This document shows positions 31,030 to 39,529 of a stretch of DNA of 59,395 nucleotides, piece by piece. This DNA comes from Oscillospiraceae bacterium (lineage in GTDB: Bacteria; Bacillota; Clostridia; Oscillospirales; Acutalibacteraceae). The position numbers were made by a program, and so were the translations under genes. Below the pieces are notes generated by a model that was not told where the DNA came from, made no database searches, and saw only the letters and a list, made by a program, of their open reading frames with translations. The stretch spans positions 1 to 59,395 of the forward strand of contig JALEQX010000041.1 in the NCBI GenBank assembly GCA_022763825.1. Reading direction: 5' to 3'. Numbering within the stretch: position 1 is the first letter of the stretch; each line of letters opens with the position of its first letter.

Positions 31030-31745
31030 TGCTTGAAATAAATCATTATACGAAACGCTACGGGGATAAAAAGGCCGTCGACGATCTGACGCTTCACATA
31101 GCCCCGGGCGAAATATACGGCTTCATAGGTCATAACGGAGCGGGTAAAACGACGACGTTAAAGGCGTGTGCCGGAATTCTCCGGTTCGACGAGGGCGAAA
31201 TAAAAATCGGCGGTATAAACATTAAGGACGATCCGCTCGCGTGCAAAAAAATAACGGCGTATATACCCGACAATCCCGATCTTTACGACTTTATGAGCGG
31301 TATTAAATATCTTAATTTCATAGCGGACATTTTTGAAGTCGGAGAAAAGGAACGCGGGGAGAGAATAAAAAAATACGCCGATATGTTCGAGATAACGCCT
31401 GATTTAAGTCAGCCGATAGCCTCATATTCTCACGGAATGAAGCAGAAGCTTGCGCTTATCTCCGCGTGGATTCACGAGCCGAAGCTTATTATTATGGACG
31501 AACCGTTCGTCGGTCTTGATCCCAAGGCTTCGCATCTTCTTAAAGGCATGATGCGCTCGGTCTGTGATAACGGGGGAGCGATATTCTTCTCGACTCACGT
31601 TCTCGAGGTAGCTCAGAAGCTGTGCGATAAGGTCGCCATTATCAAGGGCGGTAAACTTATCAGAAGCGGAACCATGGACGAGGTAAGGGGCGATGATTCG
31701 CTCGAGGACGTTTTCCTTGAGCTGGAGGACGACGCGGATGCTTAA
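31029..31745 (+). CDS. ABC transporter ATP-binding protein
   Basis: 238 residues with Walker A GHNGAGKT, signature SYSHGMKQK (a common variant of LSGGQ in ABC-2 exporters), Walker B LIIMDEPFVGLD, and switch His in STHVLE. It pairs with the downstream permease, which it overlaps by 8 bases. Family members act in export or lantibiotic immunity; the coupling to an FAD oxidoreductase may mean the substrate is modified before export. Confidence 0.93.
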   Translation: MLEINHYTKRYGDKKAVDDLTLHIAPGEIYGFIGHNGAGKTTTLKACAGILRFDEGEIKIGGINIKDDPLACKKITAYIPDNPDLYDFMSGIKYLNFIADIFEVGEKERGERIKKYADMFEITPDLSQPIASYSHGMKQKLALISAWIHEPKLIIMDEPFVGLDPKASHLLKGMMRSVCDNGGAIFFSTHVLEVAQKLCDKVAIIKGGKLIRSGTMDEVRGDDSLEDVFLELEDDADA

Positions 31746-33333
31746 AATTCTTTTAAAAAAGCAAGTCATGGAAATATTCAGAATGTATTTTTATGATGAA
31801 AAGAAGAATAAAGCTCGTTCAAAGGCTTCGACGATAGGATTTATTGTTCTGTTTGTCTTTTTAATGGCGGGAATGCTCGGCGGAATATTTACTTTCCTGG
31901 CTGTATCTATGTGCGGTGCGCTCGTTTCTGCCGGTGCCGACTGGCTTTATTTTCTGTTTTTCGGCGCGGTCGCGGTGCTGTTGGGCGCATTCGGAAGTAT
32001 ATTCAACACGTTTTCGGGGCTTTATCTCTCAAAGGATAACGACCTGCTTTTGAGCATGCCGATTCCCGTAAAGTACATAATAGCTTCGCGCCTTCTGAGC
32101 GTGTATCTTATGGGGCTGATGTATTCCTCGGTCGTAACGGTTCCCGCTGTTATCGTCTATTGGATAAAAGCAAGGGCGGATGTTTTGTCCGTAATATGCA
32201 ATATTCTTTTTATAGCGGAAATTTCCGCTGTCATTCTGATTCTGTCGTGCGCCCTCGGCTATGTCGTCGCGAGAGTCAGCGTTAAATTAAAGAGAAAAAG
32301 CTATATTACCGTTTTGACGTCTCTGGTGTTTTTCGGATTGTATTATTTTGTATGCTTTAAGGCACAGAGCTTTATTTCATATCTTATTAACAATGCCGCG
32401 GTTTTGAGCGATAAAATAAAGACAATGTCGTTTTCGGCTTACGCTTTGGGCGAAGCCTTCGCGGGCAATATTCTTTATATGCTCGTTGCCTCGCTCATTC
32501 TGGCGGCTGTTATTGCCCTTACGATTTTTCTTATATCAAAGAGTTTTATTAAAACGGCTGTTTTATCCTCCGAGCAGAGCAGGGTTAAGCATAAGGAAAA
32601 GTCCGAAAAGAAAAAGAGCCTTGATTCCGCGCTGTTCTGCAAGGAGCTCAGGCGTTTTACTTCAAGCGCGAATTATATGCTCAACTGCGGTATGGGCTGT
32701 CTTGTTTTAATAATCGCAGGCGTCGCTTTCCTTATTAAAGGAGACAGTATACTTTCGTTTTTTGAGCATCAGTTCGGCGGTTTCCTGTCGCCCAAGGTTA
32801 TGCTGTGCGCTGCGGTGTGCGTAATGTGCGCCATGAACGATATAACCGCGCCGTCGGTTTCGCTCGAGGGAAAGTCGCTGTGGATATATCAGAGTCTGCC
32901 CGTTGACGCGTTCGACGTTCTTAAGGCTAAGGTGTATGTGCAGATTGTGCTGACGGGTATTCCGGCGCTGTTCTGTACCGTGTGTGCGTGTATCATAGCT
33001 AAAATGAACGCGCTTGAATGGATTATGACGTTTATTACCGTGCTCGTTTCGATTCTGTTTTTCTCCGAGTTCGGTCTTATTCTCGGACTAAAAATGCCGA
33101 ATCTCAACTGGACAAATGAGATTTCGCCCATTAAACAGGGACTGCCACCGATGATATCGGTATTCGGCGGTATGATTTTTGCAATTCTGATTGCCGTCGG
33201 CGATTTGATAATGAACGGAGTTATTCCCGACTGGGCGTACCTTGCGCTCTTTGCCGTAATATTCTTTATTTTCTTCGCATTGATGTATGTGTGGATAAAG
33301 AAAAAGGGTACGCAGATTTTTAAAGAATTGTGA
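31738..33333 (+). CDS. ABC-2-type transporter permease (large, ~12 TM)
   Basis: 531 residues from an ATG with GGAGG eight bases upstream (an earlier in-frame start at 31693 would lie deep in the ATPase gene). About 12 hydrophobic helices, a cytoplasmic loop near the middle (KHKEKSEKKKSLDSALFCKELRRF) and a basic C-terminus. This duplicated length is typical of putative ABC exporter permeases in Firmicutes. Substrate unknown. Confidence 0.88.
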   Translation: MLKILLKKQVMEIFRMYFYDEKKNKARSKASTIGFIVLFVFLMAGMLGGIFTFLAVSMCGALVSAGADWLYFLFFGAVAVLLGAFGSIFNTFSGLYLSKDNDLLLSMPIPVKYIIASRLLSVYLMGLMYSSVVTVPAVIVYWIKARADVLSVICNILFIAEISAVILILSCALGYVVARVSVKLKRKSYITVLTSLVFFGLYYFVCFKAQSFISYLINNAAVLSDKIKTMSFSAYALGEAFAGNILYMLVASLILAAVIALTIFLISKSFIKTAVLSSEQSRVKHKEKSEKKKSLDSALFCKELRRFTSSANYMLNCGMGCLVLIIAGVAFLIKGDSILSFFEHQFGGFLSPKVMLCAAVCVMCAMNDITAPSVSLEGKSLWIYQSLPVDAFDVLKAKVYVQIVLTGIPALFCTVCACIIAKMNALEWIMTFITVLVSILFFSEFGLILGLKMPNLNWTNEISPIKQGLPPMISVFGGMIFAILIAVGDLIMNGVIPDWAYLALFAVIFFIFFALMYVWIKKKGTQIFKEL

Positions 33334-33358
33334 TATTAAAAAAATATAATATGACTGT

Positions 33359-33401
33359 ATAACCGTCTTTCGTTTTTTTGTATGACGGTTATATTTTTTT
33401 T
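33359..33401 (+). terminator. Rho-independent terminator after the ABC operon
   Basis: ATAACCGTC (33359-33367) pairs with GACGGTTAT (33384-33392), followed by a run of T. Confidence 0.88.
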
Positions 33402-33476
33402 CAACGGTATTAAAAAGATGTTAAATATTTCTAACGATATTGAAATTAGATTATAAAGTATATAACCTCGTTTTAA

Positions 33477-33650
33477 ATAAACCGTCGGGCACCGTCGTAT
33501 TTGCAGAAAAAGACGAAGACCGAAACCGGACTTGCGGACGAAATCAATCCCCAGGTCAACTTCTTTGCTTCCGAGATAATCTACCTTGACACTTCGTACA
33601 GAATGACGTTCAAATATATCTACGGTCGTGATAACCGACATAGATACTAA
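33477..33650 (+). pseudogene. Short orphan coding remnant
   Basis: An open frame without a start codon reads ...KTKTETGLADEINPQ...FFASEIIYLDTSYRM...YIYGRDNRHRY before a TAA. Codon choice looks like that of neighbouring genes, but there is no ribosome site or start, so it is a fragment. The family was not recognised. It lies next to a phage-protein remnant in another frame, so both probably come from a decayed mobile element. Confidence 0.4.
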
Positions 33651-34277
33651 ATCCGGTGAAATGATTTTACCTATTCATGTAAACAGTAAAGGCAGATATG
33701 CAGAAGTAGACTTTGGTGTTGTATCCGGCAATTTTAATCTTGTATCGAGTGCGTACGGAAGAAAGACAAAATTTCTAATTGAAGACGCTATAAAAAATGA
33801 CGGAGTCTTATTTCAAAACTCCGACAAAAAAAGAGTCGAAACTCTTTTAGCAAGAAATGGGGTGCAATTCCCCACACCACTAAAATTGTCTGACTCTATT
33901 ATTAATATATCAGAGAATAGGAAAAATGTCAACATGAAATTTTCGGAAAAATTTTCACTCGACGAAAACGAGGACGTCGTCAACAAATATAATCAGGTGC
34001 TTGCGGAGAATGAGTATCTGCGTGAACTGAATACTATCTTACGTGAGGAAATGCATAAAACTCCTACCTGCGCCGAGTGCGGAGCAACAAAGACCGTTCC
34101 GCTCTACAAGTGCTCGCACTGCGATAAGGTATTTGAGGGTAACGACGCTTATAACGAGCATCTCGGGTATGTAAGGATTCTTTGCCCGTACTGCGGTGAA
34201 AATCATGACAAGTATCTTGAGTACATGACGTTTGCTAAACTCAAGTGCTTCCTTACAAGACTGTTCAAGTTAAACTT
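33607..34277 (+). pseudogene. Remnant of a phage/ICE polyvalent (MuF-associated) protein joined to a zinc-ribbon segment
   Basis: The frame has no proper start (a GTG at 33628 is the first usable codon, without ribosome site). Residues ISTVVITDIDTKSGEMIL, PIHVNSKGRY and SSAYGRKTKFL follow the C-terminal region of large polyvalent phage proteins found next to MuF head proteins. A coiled segment (NEYLRELNTILREEM) comes next. The frame then switches to a Cys-rich stretch with four CxxC pairs (CAEC, CSHC, CPYC among them) of different type. The open frame continues to 34578 only by running antisense through the GH51 gene. I read it as a truncated, chimeric relic. Confidence 0.55.
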
Positions 34278-35810
<1,533 letters not shown>

Positions 35811-35890
35811 TTAAATTATAGTATCATCTTATCAAATGAGAGTCAAATATTATTTTCGTGAATAAGATGAAGCGTAGGAGGTGTATAGAT

Positions 35891-36460
35891 ATGTGCAATA
35901 ATTGTCCGATGAACGATGTTACGGCGGCGTACATCGATGCGTACTGCAATATTTATCGCGATATGGAGAATAATATGACCGGAATCAATCTGACGGACAG
36001 CATTTCGCAGAATTTTATAAATCAGATGATACCGCACCATCAGGCGGGGATTGCAATGTGCGAAAATATTTTAAAATATTCCGACTGTCATGCGGTCAGA
36101 TGTCTTGCGGGAATTATGGTAACCGAGCAGAAGCAGTCAATTGCCGATATGCATAAGATATATGATTCCTGCGCGTGCTTTTTAAATACGGACGCGGATA
36201 ACGAATATTATCAGACTTGTTTTAATGAAATAAGCCAGAATATGTTTTGCTGTATGAGAAGCGCAAGAACGGTTGACAGCGTAAATGCGGATTTTCTGTA
36301 TGAAATGATTGCGCATCATGCCGGAGCGGTCAGAACGGCTATGAACGTTATGAGATATCCGATAGCTCCCGCGCTTCGCTCAATTTGCTGTGACATAATA
36401 AGAACGCAGAACAGACAGATTGAAAAAATGCGGAGTATACTGTCCGGTATGGGATTATAA
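35891..36460 (+). CDS. DUF305 family protein, two repeats, Cys-rich
   Basis: 189 residues with two DUF305 (ferritin-like-fold) repeats: QMIPHHQAGIAMCENIL (about 35-51) and EMIAHHAGAVRTAMNVM (about 138-154), the second shorter. Helical DUF305 proteins bind metal through the His pair. Cys are frequent (N-terminal MCNNCPMND, then CHAVRC, CACF, CC). No signal peptide, unlike many DUF305 proteins, so cytoplasmic. The ATG at 35891 has AGGAGGTG eight bases upstream; two upstream starts are discarded. Function unknown. Confidence 0.88.
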   Translation: MCNNCPMNDVTAAYIDAYCNIYRDMENNMTGINLTDSISQNFINQMIPHHQAGIAMCENILKYSDCHAVRCLAGIMVTEQKQSIADMHKIYDSCACFLNTDADNEYYQTCFNEISQNMFCCMRSARTVDSVNADFLYEMIAHHAGAVRTAMNVMRYPIAPALRSICCDIIRTQNRQIEKMRSILSGMGL

Positions 36461-36486
36461 TGTAATATTCGAATATATAATAATAA

Positions 36487-36516
36487 AGTCCCCGAAACAT
36501 GATGGCTTCGGGGATT
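36487..36516. terminator. Bidirectional terminator
   Basis: TCCCCGAA and TTCGGGGA arms with A/T-rich flanks on both sides, between the convergent DUF305 gene and the lysine transporter operon. Confidence 0.8.
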
Positions 36517-36526
36517 AATATAAAGC

Positions 36527-37267
36527 TTATTTTGCGAGGAAGCGGGAGAGGAATTCGCGGGTTTTCTCATTCTTCGGATTTGCGAAAAGTTCGTGAGGTG
36601 CGCCCTGTTCGCAGATTACGCCGTCCGCCATGAATACGACGTGGGTTGAAACATCGCGGGCGAATGCCATTTCGTGCGTTACAACGATCATGGTAAGTCC
36701 TTCTTTAGCAAGCTTCGTCATAACTTCGAGAACCTCGCCTACCATCTGCGGGTCAAGCGCGCTCGTGGGTTCGTCGAAAAGGAGAACTTCGGGTTCCATC
36801 GCAAGCGCACGGGCGATTGCGACTCTCTGCTTCTGACCGCCGGAAAGCTGTGACGGACGGGCGTTGATAAACGGCTCCATTCCGACCTTTTTAAGATATT
36901 TCATAGCGACTTCCTTAGCTTCCGACTTCGAACGCTTAAGCGCGGAAACCTGACCGACGATACAGTTGTCGATCGCGGTCATATTATTGAAAAGGTTGAA
37001 GCTCTGGAACACCATGCCGACCTTAGTACGGTACTGCGTTATCTTGATATCCTTTGAGGTTATATCCTTGCCGTGGTAGAGAATCTGACCCGAGGTAGGC
37101 GTTTCAAGCTGGTTTATACAGCGGAGCATTGTGCTCTTGCCCGAACCCGAGGCTCCGATTATGCTTAAAACCTCGCCTTTTTTTACGCTTAAATTAATGT
37201 CCTTTAATACGGAGTGATCTCCGAACTGTTTTTGAAGGTGGACAAGCTCTATAACGTTATCCGACAT
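36527..37267 (-). CDS. Polar amino acid ABC transporter ATP-binding protein (lysine importer)
   Basis: 246 residues of the GlnQ/HisP family: Walker A GASGSGKS, signature LSGGQKQR, Walker [13 protein letters not shown], switch VTHEMAF. The ATG at 37267 has AAGGAGG upstream and comes one base after the permease stop. Powers import through the membrane subunit. The lysine riboswitch upstream of the operon indicates lysine as the substrate. Confidence 0.95.
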   Translation of the reverse strand: MSDNVIELVHLQKQFGDHSVLKDINLSVKKGEVLSIIGASGSGKSTMLRCINQLETPTSGQILYHGKDITSKDIKITQYRTKVGMVFQSFNLFNNMTAIDNCIVGQVSALKRSKSEAKEVAMKYLKKVGMEPFINARPSQLSGGQKQRVAIARALAMEPEVLLFDEPTSALDPQMVGEVLEVMTKLAKEGLTMIVVTHEMAFARDVSTHVVFMADGVICEQGAPHELFANPKNEKTREFLSRFLAK

Positions 37268-37268
37268 A

Positions 37269-38036
37269 TTACATGTCCTCCTTTTTGATATGGATTTCGG
37301 CTTCGGAATTGCTCTGTGAACCGAATACCGTATAATTTTCGTTTCCGTCGAGACGTTTTTCGACATAGCGGAGAATTCTCGTTATCGTAAATGTAAGAAT
37401 GAAGTAGATTACACATACGATAAGGTAGGTCTGGAATGTCTGGAACGTCGATTTTTTGATAACGCCGGCAAAGAAGTAAAGTTCCGTAACGCCGATAACG
37501 TTAAGTACGGACGTATCTTTAATATTGATAACGAACTCGTTGCTTATCGAGGGGAGTATGTTTCTCATTACCTGAGGAATGATGACCTTCATCATTGTCT
37601 GCGAATGAGTCATGCCTATACTCATTGCACCCTCGAACTGCCCGCGGTCAATAGATATGATACCGCCTCTGACTATTTCAGCCATATACGCGCCGGTATT
37701 GATAGATACGATGATAAGACCCGAGGGGATGAGCGGGAGAGTGTTTCCGCCCGTTGCAAATGCGTAGCCCCAGTAGATAACCATTGCCTGAACCATCATG
37801 GGGGTGCCTCTGAATATCTCGACATATACGGCGATAATCGCGTTTACGATTTTATGAAGAGCTTTGAGGACGGGATTCTTCGACTTGGGAGCCGTACGGA
37901 TAATGCCCGTCAGAAGTCCGATTACAAGACCCGCGACCGTACCGATAAGGGAGATAAGTAAGGTGTTGCCTACACCCTTTAAAAGCTGGGGATAATACTT
38001 GACCAGAATGCCGATTACATCTTTAAAAAATTCCAT
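37269..38036 (-). CDS. Polar amino acid ABC transporter permease (lysine importer)
   Basis: 255 residues with about five TM helices and the ABC permease EAA-type loop ([27 protein letters not shown] region, about 135-160). This is the His/Glu/Gln/Arg/opine permease subfamily, here probably a homodimer since only one permease gene is present. It lies 66 bases after the binding-protein gene with a hairpin in between. Confidence 0.95.
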   Translation of the reverse strand: MEFFKDVIGILVKYYPQLLKGVGNTLLISLIGTVAGLVIGLLTGIIRTAPKSKNPVLKALHKIVNAIIAVYVEIFRGTPMMVQAMVIYWGYAFATGGNTLPLIPSGLIIVSINTGAYMAEIVRGGIISIDRGQFEGAMSIGMTHSQTMMKVIIPQVMRNILPSISNEFVINIKDTSVLNVIGVTELYFFAGVIKKSTFQTFQTYLIVCVIYFILTFTITRILRYVEKRLDGNENYTVFGSQSNSEAEIHIKKEDM

Positions 38037-38056
38037 GGTTACTCCGTTTCATTAAA

Positions 38057-38087
38057 ACGGCAGACGCTTAGTTAAAGTGTCTGCCGT
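38057..38087 (-). terminator. Intercistronic hairpin between binding protein and permease genes
   Basis: On the minus strand ACGGCAGAC and GTCTGCCGT form a stem followed by TTTTAAT. A leaky terminator or RNA-protecting hairpin here would give more binding protein than permease, as in other ABC importers. Confidence 0.7.
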
Positions 38088-38102
38088 CCGATTAATGTAT
38101 TA

Positions 38103-39026
38103 TTACTTCTTAACAATAACGACAAGGTTTGAAATGTAGTAGGGGGTGGAGAAGTCGATTTCCTTCTTGCGTTCCTCTGTCGGAGACATACCGGCTACGA
38201 TAGCGTCGATAGTGCCGGCGTTAACGGCGGTGATGAGAGAATCGAATTCCATAGCGTAAACCTCGAGCTTTAATCCGAGCTTGTTTGCTACGTACTTTGC
38301 AACCTGTACGTCATAACCGTTAGCGTAAAGTCCCTCCTGACCCTCGCTGCTGATGGGCACTGCGCCGAAAGTCTCGGTGTTGTCTGTCCAGTTGTAGGGC
38401 TTGTAGTTGCACTCCATGCCGACTTTAAGAGTTCCGGTCGGGTTTGCGGGCGTCTCGCTCTCAAGTGCGAACTTGTCAACCGTTCCGCCGTTTGAAAGAG
38501 TAACTATCTGCTCCATGAGCTGTGATTTCTGTTCTTCGGTAATACCCGCGAGAACCTCGTTTATCTTTGCAAGAAGGTCGGAGCCTTTTTTAACGCCGAT
38601 TGAAACGCTTACATCGGAATCGGTTGCGGTGAATCCGGTATCGTTATTTTTAAAGGGGAGGAAAGTAAGAGAAGAATCCTTCTCGGTTACGGAGAATGCG
38701 GTGGGTTCTTCGGCAATGTAGCCGTCGATTGCTCCGGTGGTAAGAGCGTTGAGAAGATCCGAGAAGTCAGGGAGAATCTCAGCCTTTACGTCGGGAATCT
38801 GATTAAGGGCGTCAGCGTGGAATGTACCGGACTGAGCGCCGATTTTCATACCCTTAAGGTCCTGAATCGTCTTAGCCTGCGTTATTGAGCTGACTGAGGA
38901 GGACGCGGAATTTGATACGTCTGCGTTCGTCTTGTCAGCGTCAGACTTATTCCCGCATCCGGCGAATCCCGCTAAACATACGGCGCCTGCGGCCGCTAAT
39001 GCCATTACTCTCTTGAATGTGTTCAT
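38103..39026 (-). CDS. Lysine-binding lipoprotein of ABC importer, apparently circularly permuted
   Basis: 307 residues with a lipoprotein signal (LAGFAGC, Cys24) and a Ser-rich linker. The SBP_bac_3 domain is present but in swapped order. Residues about 53-180 correspond to the second lobe and C-terminal helices of normal family members (TIQDLKGMKIGAQSGT, GAIDGYIAEEPTA, VSIGVKKGSDLLAKIN). A linker (about 180-200) follows. The last 110 residues are the usual N-terminal lobe (GTLKVGMECNYKPYNW, GYDVQVAKYVANKLGLKLE, GTIDAIVAGMSPTEER, IDFSTPYY). The break lies at a hinge strand, so the fold could close normally. Substrate lysine is inferred from the riboswitch. Confidence 0.9.
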   Translation of the reverse strand: MNTFKRVMALAAAGAVCLAGFAGCGNKSDADKTNADVSNSASSSVSSITQAKTIQDLKGMKIGAQSGTFHADALNQIPDVKAEILPDFSDLLNALTTGAIDGYIAEEPTAFSVTEKDSSLTFLPFKNNDTGFTATDSDVSVSIGVKKGSDLLAKINEVLAGITEEQKSQLMEQIVTLSNGGTVDKFALESETPANPTGTLKVGMECNYKPYNWTDNTETFGAVPISSEGQEGLYANGYDVQVAKYVANKLGLKLEVYAMEFDSLITAVNAGTIDAIVAGMSPTEERKKEIDFSTPYYISNLVVIVKK

Positions 39027-39061
39027 TTTTAATACAACTCCTGTTTTGTTATTAAAAATAC

Positions 39062-39093
39062 AAGCCTGCGAACCCGAAATGGTATCGCAGGCT
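39062..39093 (-). terminator. Expression-platform terminator of the lysine riboswitch
   Basis: AGCCTGCGA and TCGCAGGCT arms (39084-39092 and 39063-39071) are followed on the minus strand by TGTATTTTT. It stands between the riboswitch aptamer and the binding-protein gene. Confidence 0.9.
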
Positions 39094-39133
39094 TTGAATC
39101 AATCAAAATCTATGACGGATAACAAAAAGCCGT

Positions 39134-39304
39134 TGATAGTTCTCCACATACGAGGTATGTGACAGTCCTGCGCCTATTAAGCGCAGACCCAGCAGAATAA
39201 CGGCGGCAAACCGGAAAATTCGCTTCGGCGGAACAGCCTTTCCTCCGGCGCCGTTTGCCGCGGCTCAAATGTCGGAGTACTATTCATATCCGCAACCTCT
39301 ATCA
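39134..39304 (-). promoter_or_regulatory. Lysine riboswitch (L-box aptamer)
   Basis: The minus strand carries the conserved L-box blocks in order: a P1 helix TGATAG/CTATCA, GAGGTTGCGGATATGAATAG, GGAGGAAAGGC, CCGCCGAAGC, GCTGGGTCTG, GGACTGTCAC and GTGGAGAACTATC. These match the five-helix lysine aptamer. With the terminator downstream it should switch transcription off when lysine is plentiful, and it identifies the downstream transporter as a lysine importer. Confidence 0.95.
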
Positions 39305-39332
39305 GGTGCTGCATGTTTGTATTTTTGTCTGC

Positions 39333-39361
39333 ATTATAATCCCGCTTACGACGTTTGTCAA
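39333..39361 (-). promoter_or_regulatory. Sigma-A promoter of the lysine importer operon
   Basis: Minus-strand TTGACA (39356-39361), 17-base spacer, TATAAT (39333-39338), placed about 30 bases before the riboswitch. The rest of the 503-base gap to the next gene (39362-39529) contains only an A/T-rich likely promoter for the plus-strand gene. Confidence 0.92.
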
Positions 39362-39529
39362 TAGGTGAAACCGTTTTTCTTGAGTTTGAACAAAAACAGA
39401 CTGTGAGCATTGTCCTTAATTGTTCCTATCGCATAATAAAACGGAAGAAAAACGCAGAATCTATTGACACAGATGTCAGAAAATTATATAATTTTTGTTG
39501 GATTTTACGATTTTGAGGGGTAATGTGCA

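Noticed and set aside
33336..33641. 101-codon minus-strand open frame after the ABC permease
   Set aside because: It runs through the terminator hairpin and the antisense of the coding remnant, with no ribosome site or family.
39177..39410. 77-codon minus-strand open frame upstream of the lysine-binding protein
   Set aside because: It lies inside the lysine riboswitch aptamer and promoter; the conserved RNA explains the sequence.
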